64,000 nt of DNA from Pseudonocardia thermophila (GCF_900142365.1 NZ_FRAP01000025.1:1-64000); one strand, 5' to 3'; counted from the stretch's first letter, positions 42,831-51,959 are shown. Program-made: numbers and translations. The notes: generated from the letters alone by a model not told the origin.

Positions 42831-43211
42831 TCAGCCCTCGTCGAAGAGGCGGTCGAGCACCTGCGTCGCCGCCTCGATGGTCGGCATGCCGGCCGGCAGC
42901 CCGGAGAGCGCGATCGCCTCCAGGACCTCACGGCGGCTGGCGCCGTGCTTCAGCGCGCGCTTGCCGAAGTAGACGATCCCGTCGGGGTCGTTCTTGGCGG
43001 CGGTCGCGACGCCGACCAGCACGAGGTAGCGGGTCTTGAGGTCCAGCGCCCGCGGCTCCTCGGCGAACAGCAGCTCGGCCGTGAGCGCGTCGTAGCGGGC
43101 GAGGATCTCCGGGGAGACCTCGTCGAGCAGCTCGTGCACCGGCAGGACGTAGCCCCGCCGGGCGCGGACGGTGGCCAGCGCCTCCGATTCGGGCTTCTCG
43201 GTGGTGGTCAC
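42831..43211 (-). CDS. Carboxymuconolactone decarboxylase-like protein
   Basis: 126-residue all-helical protein of the CMD/AhpD superfamily: TRYLVLVGVATAAKNDPDGIVYFGKRALKHGASRREV spans the usual active region (split motif). The AhpD-type CxxC is absent, as the protein has no cysteine there, so a peroxidase function is unlikely and a decarboxylase- or binding-type role is more probable. GTG start with GGAAG upstream. Three bases after the flavin oxidoreductase stop, so co-transcribed. Confidence 0.85.
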   Translation of the reverse strand: MTTTEKPESEALATVRARRGYVLPVHELLDEVSPEILARYDALTAELLFAEEPRALDLKTRYLVLVGVATAAKNDPDGIVYFGKRALKHGASRREVLEAIALSGLPAGMPTIEAATQVLDRLFDEG

Positions 43212-43214
43212 TTC

Positions 43215-45206
43215 TCAGACTTCCCTTCCGGCGAGCTCGCCTTCCCAGATCGCGTTGAACACCCGGCGCGGCGATACGGCGTCGCCGATCGCGCGCACCG
43301 GCACGACGCCCTTCAGCGCGTGGAACAGGGCGTCCTCGGCCTTGTTGCCGGTGCTGAGCACCACGGCGTCGACGTCGGAGTACTCGGTGGTCTCACCGGT
43401 CCAGACGTCGCCGAGGGTCACCGTGTCCTCGAACACGCGGACCAGCTCGTGGTCGGTGATGAACGTGATGCCCTTGTTGCGGATGCGCCGGTAGGTGGCC
43501 TGCAGGTCCCGGCTGGCCTCCAGGTCGGGGGCCACCTGCGGCAGGCGGGTCACGATCGTGACCGAGTGCCGCAGGTCCGCCAGGTGCTCGGCGACCACGA
43601 CCGGCTGCCGGGCGCCGGTGTCGTCGAAGACGAACACGTTCGGGCCGATCTCGGCCTTGCCCGACATCACCTCGTTGATCGAGTAGACGTTCCACTGGTC
43701 GACGCCGGGCACGATCGAGCCGTCGCCCCACGACGCCGGCCGCAGCGAGCTCCAGCCGTGCTTCAGCGGGGTCGACCCGGTCGCGATGATCACCTCGTCG
43801 AACCCGGTGAGGTCCTCGACCTCGGCCCGGTGCCCGAGCTTCACCTCGACCTGAGCGTCCTCGATCTCCGAGATGAGCCAGTCGGTGATGCCCTGCCACT
43901 CGGCGTAGCTCGCCGACCTGGCCATCAGCGCGACCTGACCGCCGAGCTCGTTCTTCTGCTCGAACAGGGTGACCGAGTGGCCGCGCTGCGCGGCGGTCAG
44001 CGCCGCCCGCAGCCCGCCGGGTCCACCGCCGACGACGGCGACCCGCTTGCTCTGCTCGGCCTTCTTCAGCGTGCCGATGCCCAGTTCCGTCTCCCGCGCG
44101 ACCGCGGGGTTGTGGACGCAGGCCAGCGGGCTGTTGACGATCGAGGCGAGGCAGTGGTTGGCGCCGACGCACGGCCGGATCCGCTTCGTCTCCCCGCGCA
44201 TGGCCTTGATCGGCCACTCCGGGTCGGCGATCAGCGTCCGGGTCATGCCGATCATGTCGGCGTCCCCGCGGGCGAGGACCGCCTCCGCCAGTTCCGGGGT
44301 GTTCAACCGGCCGACCGCCACCACCGGGATGTCCGGCGGCAGCGCCCGCTTGATGTTCGCGGTGTCCTTCAGCTGGAACCCGGCCGGCTGCGGCGTCGCG
44401 CCGTAGATGTTCATCCGCTCGATGTACGTGCCCGCGGAGACGGACACGTAGTCGACGAGCCCGGTGTCGACGATCGCTTTGGCGATCTCGGTCCAGTCGG
44501 CGTTGGTGAGGCCGCCGGGGACGCCGCCGTCGGTGCCGTTGATGCGGACGCCGACGATCCGGTCCGACCCCACCTCCTCCCGGGTGTGGCGGATGATCCG
44601 CAGGATCAGCCGCAGCCGGTTCTCGAAGCTGCCGCCGTACTCGTCGGTGCGGTGGTTGGTCGCCGGCGAGAGGAACTGGCCGAGCAGGTAGCCGTGGGCC
44701 AGCCCGTGGACCTCGACGCCGTCGAGGCCGCCCTCGGCCGCGTACCGCGCCGAGAGCACGTACCCCTGGACGATCTCCTCGATCTCCTCGTGCGTGAGCA
44801 CGTGCGGCATCTCGCGGTAGACCGTGCAGGGCACCGCGGACGGTGCCCACACCGGCAGCCGGTTGACCGTGCCGTTGGTCTCCCGGCCCCGGTGCCAGGG
44901 CTGCGCCAGCAGCAGGCAGCCGTGCTCGTGCACCGCGGCGGCCAGCTTGCGGTAGTTGTCCACCACCGCCGGCTGGAAGGCGAAGATCTTGCCCTTGTAC
45001 GGCTGCGTGGTGGGGTGGACCGCCATCGCCTCCATGGTGATGACGCCGACTCCACCGCGAGCGCGTTCCGCGTAGTAGTGGACGTGCTCGTCGCTGAAGT
45101 TGTGGTCCTTCACCAGCTGGGTGCTGTGGCCCGTCATCCAGACGCGGTTCTTGGCGGTCCGCGGTCCGATCTTCAGCGGGCTGAACAGGTTCGGGTAGTC
45201 GGTCAT
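43215..45206 (-). CDS. FMN/Fe-S/FAD oxidoreductase (old-yellow-enzyme / TMADH-like)
   Basis: 663 residues: an N-terminal FMN TIM barrel (1-330, opening NLFSPLKIGPRTAKNRVWM), an Fe-S segment, and a C-terminal dinucleotide-binding domain with VVGGGPGGLRAA from about 391. The Fe-S motif reads C346-V-G-A349-N-H-C352 with a further C363; A349 stands where TMADH-type enzymes have a second cysteine. Related N-methyl-amino-acid demethylases, as I recall, share the CVGA variant. An amine oxidation/demethylation or enoate reduction is likely. One base after the binding-protein stop. Confidence 0.9.
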   Translation of the reverse strand: MTDYPNLFSPLKIGPRTAKNRVWMTGHSTQLVKDHNFSDEHVHYYAERARGGVGVITMEAMAVHPTTQPYKGKIFAFQPAVVDNYRKLAAAVHEHGCLLLAQPWHRGRETNGTVNRLPVWAPSAVPCTVYREMPHVLTHEEIEEIVQGYVLSARYAAEGGLDGVEVHGLAHGYLLGQFLSPATNHRTDEYGGSFENRLRLILRIIRHTREEVGSDRIVGVRINGTDGGVPGGLTNADWTEIAKAIVDTGLVDYVSVSAGTYIERMNIYGATPQPAGFQLKDTANIKRALPPDIPVVAVGRLNTPELAEAVLARGDADMIGMTRTLIADPEWPIKAMRGETKRIRPCVGANHCLASIVNSPLACVHNPAVARETELGIGTLKKAEQSKRVAVVGGGPGGLRAALTAAQRGHSVTLFEQKNELGGQVALMARSASYAEWQGITDWLISEIEDAQVEVKLGHRAEVEDLTGFDEVIIATGSTPLKHGWSSLRPASWGDGSIVPGVDQWNVYSINEVMSGKAEIGPNVFVFDDTGARQPVVVAEHLADLRHSVTIVTRLPQVAPDLEASRDLQATYRRIRNKGITFITDHELVRVFEDTVTLGDVWTGETTEYSDVDAVVLSTGNKAEDALFHALKGVVPVRAIGDAVSPRRVFNAIWEGELAGREV

Positions 45207-45207
45207 C

Positions 45208-46872
45208 TCAGCCCTGCTTGAGCGTGTGGACGAACATCTCGCCGTTCGGGGCGTGCTGGTAGTTCGTCAGGCCCGTGCGGACGGCGTGCACGAACTGGCG
45301 ATCGACCAGGTAGATGAAGCCCGGGTGCTCGGCGAGCAGCTCGCCGGCGCGCTTGACCAGCGCGTCGCGCTCGTCACCGGGGCTGGTCGTGCCGACCTTG
45401 GCGACCACGTCGTCGTACTCGCTGTTGACGTAGCCGAAGGTGTTCAGCTTGCTCTTCGAGGAGTTGTAGAGGAACAGCGAGTAGTACGGGTCGGCCACGG
45501 CCGGGGGCTCCAGGTACAGCAGCGCCTGGAAGTTGCCGTCGTGGAAGACCGTGTTGATCTCGGTGGCGCTGGCCAGGGTCTGGATCTTGACGTCGATACC
45601 GACCTTGCTCAGCTGGTTCTGCAGCAGGATAGCGATCTGCTCGGCCTCAGGGCCGGGCCGCGCCGGGGAGATGTGCAGCGTCATCGACAGGTTGCTGACG
45701 CCGGCCTGCTCGAGGAGCCGCTTGGCCTCCTCGACGTCGTAGCGGTACTTCGCGGCCTCCGGCATCTCGACGCCGTACGCCGTGCTCACGCTCGCCTCGG
45801 CGGGCTGGTTGAAGCCGCGGTAGACGGCGTCGACGATCGACTTGCGGTCGATGGCCAGCGAGATGGCCTTGCGCACCTCGTCCTTGCCCAGGACGGGGTC
45901 GGCGGCGTTGAGCACCAGCGGGATGCGGTCGGCGGACACGCAGGTCTGCACGTCGATCGCCGGGTTGTCGCGCAGCTGCGCGTACTGCTCGTAGGCCAGG
46001 CCGGCCGCGTACGAGGCGTTGCCGGTGGACAGCAGCTGGGCCCGGCTGGCGGCGTCGGAGACGCCGATGAACACCAGCTTCTCGACGTCACCGCGCTCGG
46101 CGGTGTAGTTCGGGTTCTTGCTCAGCGTGAGCCGGTCACCGGAGACGAAGTCGCTCTCGGCGTGCGTCCACGGGCCGAACGTCGAGGCGTTCTTGGAGAC
46201 GAAGTTCTTGCCCCACGGGTCGTCCGCGGTGACGTGCTTCTTGACCTCGGTGCTGTCGAGGATGCGGAACTGGTACCAGGTCAGGATCGCCAGATCCATC
46301 GCGGACGGGTTGTCCATGTGGATCTCGAAGGTGCGGTCGTCGATCACCCTGATCGGGTCGGCCGCGTAGTCGGCGACGTCCTGCATCAGCGTGTTCGGCG
46401 TGCCGACCTTGAGGTCGATCAGCCGGTCGAACGTCCACTTGACGTCCTCGGACGTCAGCTTGTTGCCGGCCGCGCTGGTGGCCTCGCGCAGCTTGACCGT
46501 GACGGTCTTGCCGTCGGCGCTGCGCTCCCAGGACTCCGCCAGGTCGCCCTTGAGGTGGTCGACGCTCGCGAGGGTGGTGCAGCCCTGCTGGTCGAGATCC
46601 TCGGTGCCCCAGCGGAACAGCGTCCCGCCGAGCTCGAAGCCGATGTTGCGCGACGGGTCGCCCTGGTGGTCGGCCGGGTCCAGGCTCGTGGGTAGACCCG
46701 AGATCGCGTAGGTGAACGTCGTCCCGCCCGCGGCCGCGCTGGACTGCGAACCGCCACCGCCGCCGCACGCCGTGACCGCGAGCGCCGTCGCGGCCAGAAC
46801 GGCCACCGGCCCCGCCTTCCTCCGCCACGACGGGCCGGAGCGGGCCGCCCGGGCAAGTGCTCTCCGCGTCAT
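45208..46872 (-). CDS. ABC transporter substrate-binding lipoprotein (SBP_bac_5, peptide type)
   Basis: 554 residues. A twin-Arg-containing basic N-terminus and hydrophobic stretch end in lipobox VTAC (acylated C36), followed by a Gly/Ser linker. The mature protein has the family 5 pattern: SGLPTSLDPADHQGD, LAESWERSADGKTVTVKLR and NAADPVLGKDEVRKAISLAIDR. It captures the substrate for the OppBCDF-like importer encoded further down the operon, separated from it by six enzyme genes. First gene of the minus-strand operon; the ATG at 46872 is preferred over a TTG three bases upstream. Confidence 0.93.
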   Translation of the reverse strand: MTRRALARAARSGPSWRRKAGPVAVLAATALAVTACGGGGGSQSSAAAGGTTFTYAISGLPTSLDPADHQGDPSRNIGFELGGTLFRWGTEDLDQQGCTTLASVDHLKGDLAESWERSADGKTVTVKLREATSAAGNKLTSEDVKWTFDRLIDLKVGTPNTLMQDVADYAADPIRVIDDRTFEIHMDNPSAMDLAILTWYQFRILDSTEVKKHVTADDPWGKNFVSKNASTFGPWTHAESDFVSGDRLTLSKNPNYTAERGDVEKLVFIGVSDAASRAQLLSTGNASYAAGLAYEQYAQLRDNPAIDVQTCVSADRIPLVLNAADPVLGKDEVRKAISLAIDRKSIVDAVYRGFNQPAEASVSTAYGVEMPEAAKYRYDVEEAKRLLEQAGVSNLSMTLHISPARPGPEAEQIAILLQNQLSKVGIDVKIQTLASATEINTVFHDGNFQALLYLEPPAVADPYYSLFLYNSSKSKLNTFGYVNSEYDDVVAKVGTTSPGDERDALVKRAGELLAEHPGFIYLVDRQFVHAVRTGLTNYQHAPNGEMFVHTLKQG

Positions 46873-46903
46873 CAATCCTCACCTTGTTCCGGTCAATGGG
46901 AAG

Positions 46904-46994
46904 ACGCTACGATGATGTCCCACTCTCAAGAACAGATCGTCCTGCTGTCAAGCCCGAACGGTTAACAACTTGAAACAGCGACGGTTGTCCGTTC
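46904..46994. promoter_or_regulatory. Divergent promoter/operator region of the catabolic island
   Basis: Between the binding protein and the second flavin oxidoreductase. A minus-strand -10 candidate TAGCGT lies at 46909-46904 with TTGAGA-like bases upstream. An interrupted inverted repeat GAACGG..ACAAC (46956-46969) / GTTGT-CCGTTC (46984-46994) lies between the two start regions. The IclR-family protein of the divergent arm is the likely ligand (inference). Confidence 0.4.
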
Positions 46995-47048
46995 CGGGCA
47001 GCGCCCTCCGGGTCGCCGTCGCTCCGAATGCTTCTGAAGGGTCGCCAG

Positions 47049-49037
47049 ATGTCGGCTCACCTGCGCCTGCACGAGACGGTCCGGTGCGGCCGCCTCACTC
47101 TGCGCAACCGCATCGTCATGCCAGCGCACACGACGAACTTCGCCGTGAACGGTGTCTTCTCGCCCCGGCACATCGCCTACCACCGGGCGCGCGCGGCGGG
47201 CGGTGTCGGCATGATCATCACCGAGGGGATGCGGGTGCATCCGACCAGCCTCGCGCGTTCCAACACCGTCTCGGCCTTCGACGACGCCGTGATCCCCTCC
47301 CTGACCGAGCTCGTGGAGGTCGTGCACGGGCAGGGCGCGCTGCTCGCCGGCCAGTTGCTGCACGTCGGACGGCAGTCGGGCGGGCACCACATGCTGACCC
47401 CGGCGTGGGCGGCGTCACCCATCCCCTGGTCGAGCACTGCGGCCGTCCCGCACGAGATGACGACCGAGGAGATCGCCGAACTGGTCGCCGCGTTCGGCGC
47501 CGCCGCCCGCCGGGTCGCGGCCGCCGGCGCGGACGCCGTCGAGCTGCACCTCGGCCACGGTCACCTGCTCCAGCAGTTCCTCTCGCCGGCGACCAACACG
47601 CGCACCGACGGATACGGCGGCAGCTTCGCCAACCGGCTGCGCCTCACGCAGGAGGTGTTCGACGCCGTCGAGGCGGTGCTGCCGCCGGAGATGCCGGTCA
47701 TCCTGCGGATCAGCGCGGACGAGTTCATCGAGGGCGGCCTCGTCCTCGAGGACACGCTCGCCGCCGTCGACCTGCTGCTCAAGGAGCACCAGATCGACGT
47801 GCTCCACGTGAGCCACTCGGCCTACGTCGGAAGCGCGAGCATCGCGACGCAGATGGCGGACATGAGCTTCCCGCCGCTGCCGTTCCGCCACCTCCCGCGC
47901 GCGTTCAAGCGGGAGTTCCCGCAGCTGTCGATCCTGGCGGTCGGCCGGGTCGACAACCTGGAGAACGCCCGCAGCCTCATCGAGGAGGGCGACGCCGACC
48001 TGGTGGCCCTCGCCCGCCCGCACATCGCGAACCCCGACCTGGCCGCGCTGCCGCTCCTCGACGACGCTCCGCCCGCCCGCGACTGCATCGCCTGCAACCA
48101 GGGCTGCGCCGCCCGGCTGGAGGCCGGGCTGCCGATCAGCTGCGTGGTCAACCCCGAGGTCGGCATGGAACGGGAGTGGGACGCGCTGCGCGCCGCGTCC
48201 CGCGAGGGGGAACGCCGCCGCGTGCTCGTCGTCGGCGGAGGGCCGGCCGGGCTCGAGGCCGCCATCGCGGCCGCCTCGGTGGGGCACGCCACGACGCTGG
48301 TCGAGGCGGAGCCCGAGCTGGGCGGTGCGCTGCGGCTCGCGGCCCAGCTACCGATGCGCGGGGAGTTCCGCCGGTTCATCAGCGAGGCGGAGGCGCTCGC
48401 CCGGCACGTCGGCGTCGACGTCCAGCTCGGTGTGCGGGCCGACGACGCCCTGCTGGCCGAGGGCTGGGACTCCGTCGTGCTGGCGACCGGCGGGGTGGAG
48501 GTGCCGGAGACCCGGTTCCCCGCGCTGCCGCTGGCCACCGCGCTCGCCGAGCCCGACAGCACCGGCGGGCACGTCGTCGTCGTGGACGAGGACGGCACGA
48601 CGACCGCGCTCGCCGTCGCCGACCTGCTGCTGACCCGCGGCTGCCGGGTCACGCTGCTCACCGACCGCCCGAGCATGTCCTGGCGGGTGCCGGTCTACTC
48701 CCGGCCGGCGCTGTGGGAGAAGCTCTCCGGCCGCGGGTTCAGCGCCGTGCTCATGCGGGCTCCGGTCCGGCTCGACGACGGCGTGCTGACCTACCGGGAC
48801 CCCCTTTCTGGTGAGGAGGGGGAGCTGCAGAATGTGTCCTCAGTGATCACGATCCGGCAGCGGGCCGCAGGTACGACGCCGACCCTGCCCGGCTCCGTGA
48901 CCGGATCGGTGATCGGCGACGCCTATGCCCCGCGGACGGCGCTCGAGGCCGCCTTCGAGGGTCGGTTCGCCGGGCTCACGGTCACGGACACCCCCGGTGT
49001 CCGCACCGCGGCAGCCGCGCTGCGCGGCCGGCTCTGA
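47049..49037 (+). CDS. FMN/Fe-S/FAD oxidoreductase (2,4-dienoyl-CoA reductase-like)
   Basis: 662 residues with the same three-part plan as the enzyme at 43-45 kb: FMN barrel (1-335), Fe-S motif and C-terminal nucleotide-binding domain (VVGGGPAGLEAA at about 395). Here the cluster ligands are complete: C346, C349, C353 and C365 (CIACNQGC...C), as in 2,4-dienoyl-CoA reductase. The second glycine-motif region is degenerate (HVVVVDEDGTTTALA). The ATG at 47049 has GAAGG eight bases upstream; an ATG at 47028 is less likely. First gene of the plus-strand arm with iclR and a CitE-like lyase. Confidence 0.9.
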   Translation: MSAHLRLHETVRCGRLTLRNRIVMPAHTTNFAVNGVFSPRHIAYHRARAAGGVGMIITEGMRVHPTSLARSNTVSAFDDAVIPSLTELVEVVHGQGALLAGQLLHVGRQSGGHHMLTPAWAASPIPWSSTAAVPHEMTTEEIAELVAAFGAAARRVAAAGADAVELHLGHGHLLQQFLSPATNTRTDGYGGSFANRLRLTQEVFDAVEAVLPPEMPVILRISADEFIEGGLVLEDTLAAVDLLLKEHQIDVLHVSHSAYVGSASIATQMADMSFPPLPFRHLPRAFKREFPQLSILAVGRVDNLENARSLIEEGDADLVALARPHIANPDLAALPLLDDAPPARDCIACNQGCAARLEAGLPISCVVNPEVGMEREWDALRAASREGERRRVLVVGGGPAGLEAAIAAASVGHATTLVEAEPELGGALRLAAQLPMRGEFRRFISEAEALARHVGVDVQLGVRADDALLAEGWDSVVLATGGVEVPETRFPALPLATALAEPDSTGGHVVVVDEDGTTTALAVADLLLTRGCRVTLLTDRPSMSWRVPVYSRPALWEKLSGRGFSAVLMRAPVRLDDGVLTYRDPLSGEEGELQNVSSVITIRQRAAGTTPTLPGSVTGSVIGDAYAPRTALEAAFEGRFAGLTVTDTPGVRTAAAALRGRL

Positions 49038-49054
49038 CCACCGGAAGGACGACG

Positions 49055-49810
49055 ATGCAAGCGGTCGATCGGGTGTCGGCGGTGCTGCTCAGCTTCACCG
49101 AGGCGAGCCGGGACCTGGGCGTCACCGAGATCGCGGAGACGGTCAACCTCCCCAAGAGCGCCGTCCACCGCATCCTGGAGGCGCTGGTGCGCACGGGGTT
49201 GCTCGCCAAGGACGCGGACCGCGGCCGGTACCGGCTGGGCCCGCGGATGCTGGAGCTGTCCATCGCGTCCCTCGGGACGGTGGACCTGCGCTCGCTCGCC
49301 CAACCGATCATGGAGGAGCTGCGGGACCGCACCGGTGAGACGGTGACGCTGAGCATCGCGATCGGCCGCCAGCGCATGTACGTCGGGCAGGTGGAGAGCA
49401 AGCAGGACGTGCGGATGACGATCGAGGTCGGCCGGCGTTACCCGCTCTACGCGGGTGCCTCGGGCCGCTCGATCCTCATGACGTTCCCCGACGCGGATCT
49501 CGAGGCCTACCTCGCGGGCATCGAGCTGAACCCGCTCACCGACCGCACCGTGCGCGATCCCGGGCGGCTGCGGGAGATGCTCGAGATCGACCGGCGCCGC
49601 GGCTACTCGGTGAGCCAGGGGGAGCGCGATCCGTACGCCGCCGCGATCGCCGCGCCGATCATCGCGCGGGGGACCCGGGCCGTCGGCTGCTTCAGCGTCT
49701 GCGGCCCGCACGACCGGCTGAAGGACTCCGCCCCCGAACGGCTCGGGCCCCTGGTCGTCGACGCCGCGGCGACCATGTCCGCTCTGCTCACGGGAACCAA
49801 CGGCGGTTGA
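49055..49810 (+). CDS. IclR-family transcriptional regulator
   Basis: 251 residues. The winged helix (about 5-65, LGVTEIAETVNLPKSAVHRILEALVRTGLL split over the fold) is followed by the IclR effector domain (about 75-245, GETVTLSIAIGRQRMYVGQVES, GRRYPLYAGASGRSIL). IclR proteins usually sense a pathway acid or ester and act on divergent operons. It lies within the plus-strand arm, so it probably governs both arms of the catabolic island. GGAAGGACG precedes the ATG. Confidence 0.95.
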   Translation: MQAVDRVSAVLLSFTEASRDLGVTEIAETVNLPKSAVHRILEALVRTGLLAKDADRGRYRLGPRMLELSIASLGTVDLRSLAQPIMEELRDRTGETVTLSIAIGRQRMYVGQVESKQDVRMTIEVGRRYPLYAGASGRSILMTFPDADLEAYLAGIELNPLTDRTVRDPGRLREMLEIDRRRGYSVSQGERDPYAAAIAAPIIARGTRAVGCFSVCGPHDRLKDSAPERLGPLVVDAAATMSALLTGTNGG

Positions 49811-49817
49811 GTGCCAC

Positions 49818-49834
49818 CCCGGGCCGCGCCCGGG
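49818..49834 (+). other. Small hairpin between iclR and the CitE-like gene
   Basis: CCCGGGC-CGC-GCCCGGG, a seven-bp perfect stem just after the iclR stop and before the GGAAAGG ribosome site of the next gene. It may reduce read-through or stabilise the upstream mRNA. Confidence 0.4.
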
Positions 49835-49850
49835 AACGGAAAGGTGTGTC

Positions 49851-50732
49851 ATGCCGAACAGGTCCGCACAACCGGGCCGCAGCTACCTCTACGTCCCCGG
49901 CCACCGCGCCGACCGGCACGAGAAGGCGCTGGTCAGCGGGGCCGACGACGTCATCGTCGACCTGGAGGACGCAGTCCCCGCCGACGCCAAGGACGAAGCC
50001 CGCCGAGCGTGCGCCGCGCTGCTGGCCGGCGGGCCGTCGTCCGGGGCGCAGGTGTGGGCGCGCGTGAACGCCCATCCTGCCCACCTGGCGGACGACCTCG
50101 CCGCGGTGGTCTCGCCCGCGCTCACCGGGATCTGGGTGCCGAAGGCCGAGCCCGCGCTGCTCGCGGAGGTCGACGAGCGGCTCACCGCGCTCGAGCGCGC
50201 GGCCGGGCTGGCCGAGGGATCGACCGCGGTGATCGCCCTGATCGAGACCGCGGTGGGCGTGCTGCACGCGGAGGAGGTGGGCCGCTCCCCGCGGGTGGTG
50301 CGACTCGGCATCGGCGAGGCCGATCTCGCGGGCGAGCTGCGGCTGCAACCCGATCACGAGGCCAACCAGCTGTACGGGATCCGGCTCGCGGTCGTGCTCG
50401 CGAGCGCGGCCGCCGGGCTGGCGCCGCCCGTCGGGCCGGTGGAGATCGCGGTGCGGGACGAGGAACGGCTGCGGGTCTCCACGACCCGGCTGCTGCGCCA
50501 GGGCTTCCGCGCCCGCACCGCGCTGCACCCGCGGCAGATCCCGGTGATCAACGAGGTGTTCACGCCCACCGCCGAGGAGGTCGCCGAGGCGCGGGAACTG
50601 CTCGCCGTCCTCGACGAGGCCCAGCGGCGCGGGCAGGCGACGGCGGTCGATGCGAAGGGCCGCCTCGTCGATCCCGCGGTCGTGCGCGGGGCGCAGGAGA
50701 TCCTCGACCGCTACGCGGGTCGCGCGACGTAG
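49851..50732 (+). CDS. CitE-like CoA ester lyase (HpcH/HpaI aldolase family)
   Basis: 293 residues. Opening RSYLYVPGHRADRHEKALVSGADDVIVDLEDAV gives the family's VPG and DLEDAV motifs; ALIETAVGVLHAEEV supplies the catalytic Glu and RLGIGEADLAGELR the metal-binding Asp. RTALHPRQIPVINEVFTP is the C-terminal signature. It cleaves malyl-, methylmalyl- or citramalyl-CoA-like thioesters to acetyl/propionyl-CoA plus glyoxylate or pyruvate; the exact ester is unknown. Fits downstream of the CoA transferase. Its 3' end overlaps the methyltransferase gene by 22 bp. Confidence 0.93.
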   Translation: MPNRSAQPGRSYLYVPGHRADRHEKALVSGADDVIVDLEDAVPADAKDEARRACAALLAGGPSSGAQVWARVNAHPAHLADDLAAVVSPALTGIWVPKAEPALLAEVDERLTALERAAGLAEGSTAVIALIETAVGVLHAEEVGRSPRVVRLGIGEADLAGELRLQPDHEANQLYGIRLAVVLASAAAGLAPPVGPVEIAVRDEERLRVSTTRLLRQGFRARTALHPRQIPVINEVFTPTAEEVAEARELLAVLDEAQRRGQATAVDAKGRLVDPAVVRGAQEILDRYAGRAT

Positions 50733-51850
50733 AGGCAGTCCAGCGGGTCGTCGGGCACGTCGTGCACGGTGACGTCGCCGAACCCCGCGTCGGCGAGCAT
50801 CGCGCAGGCCAGCTCGCGGCCCCACATCGTGCCGAGCCCCGCCCCGCCGTGGGCGAGCGACACGGTCATGCAGTGCAGGGTGCTGACCCCGTACAGCAGC
50901 GGGGCCGCCGGGTCGCCGATGTTGTCGTCGAGCCGGCTCGCGGCGTTGACGTCCATCATCACGAACACGCCGTCGGAGTCCAGCGCACGGCGCACGGCCG
51001 CCAGCACACCGGCGGGATCGACCTGATCGTGGATCGCGTCGAAGGCGAACACGGCGTCGAACGGCGGATCGGCCGGCAGCCCGACGACGTCGCGCACCTC
51101 GAACGCCACGTTGGTCAAGCCCCACTCGGCGGCCTCGGCGCGGGCGCGCGCGATCGCGTCGGTGGCGATGTCGTAGCCGACGAACCTACTGGCCGGGTAG
51201 GCCTTGGCCAGTAGGTTCGTCGAGTGCCCCGTGCCGCAGCCGATGTCGGCGACCCGAGCGCCCGCCGCTAGCTTGCCGGGCAGGCCGGGGACGAGCGGGA
51301 CGATGCCGTCGAGCAGCTGCCCGTCCATCAGCCCGCGGGACATTCCGTCCATGACGTCGGTGAACTCGGGCCGGAACTCCTCGTACGGGATCCCGCCGCC
51401 CTCACGGAACGCGCGGGCGACACCGCTGACGTGCGGGGCGAGCAGCGTGCAGATGCGGGCCATCGGCGCGAGGTTGGCCGATCCGGGCCCGGTCAGGCAG
51501 ACCGCGTGCTCGGGCGGCAGCGTGAACGTGCCGTGAGCGTGCTCGACGATCCCCGCGGTCGCCAGGGCGGCCAGGCACTCGCGGACGTACCGCTCGGTGA
51601 GCCCGGCCCGCTCCGCCAGCTGCGTGCTGGTGCCGGGCCCCTCGGCGAGCGCGTCGAGCAACCCGGTGCGCTCGGCCAGGTCGATCATCAACGTCGTGAT
51701 CGCTCCGGCGTAGGTGCCGATCAGCTCGCCGGCGAAGCGCTCGACCCGGGCGGTGTCGATGCCGGCGGTGTCGATGCCGGCGGTGGCGGTGGCGGTGCTG
51801 GCGGTGCTGGTGCTGGTGGTATCGCTGCCGCTGCGCGTGGTGGCGGTCAT
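50711..51850 (-). CDS. SAM-dependent methyltransferase with winged-helix N-terminus (Rv2258c-like)
   Basis: 379 residues. A Thr/Ser/Ala-rich, repetitive N-terminus (about 1-35, containing AGIDTAGIDTA from a 15-bp duplication) precedes a winged-helix-like domain and a class I methyltransferase domain with motif I VADIGCGTGHS and AFDAIHDQVDP. The layout resembles M. tuberculosis Rv2258c. The substrate is unknown. The ATG at 51850 has GGAGG upstream; an in-frame start at 51922 would be too far from that site. Convergent overlap with the CitE-like gene. Confidence 0.88.
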   Translation of the reverse strand: MTATTRSGSDTTSTSTASTATATAGIDTAGIDTARVERFAGELIGTYAGAITTLMIDLAERTGLLDALAEGPGTSTQLAERAGLTERYVRECLAALATAGIVEHAHGTFTLPPEHAVCLTGPGSANLAPMARICTLLAPHVSGVARAFREGGGIPYEEFRPEFTDVMDGMSRGLMDGQLLDGIVPLVPGLPGKLAAGARVADIGCGTGHSTNLLAKAYPASRFVGYDIATDAIARARAEAAEWGLTNVAFEVRDVVGLPADPPFDAVFAFDAIHDQVDPAGVLAAVRRALDSDGVFVMMDVNAASRLDDNIGDPAAPLLYGVSTLHCMTVSLAHGGAGLGTMWGRELACAMLADAGFGDVTVHDVPDDPLDCLYVARPA

Positions 51851-51959
51851 CGGGGCCTCCTTCGGTCGGGCCGCGAACGCTAGGCCCGCCGGAAGGGCCG
51901 CCGCATCGCGCGCACGACCCATTCGGCGGCGTCGATGTGGGTCGTTCTACCCAGGTGCG

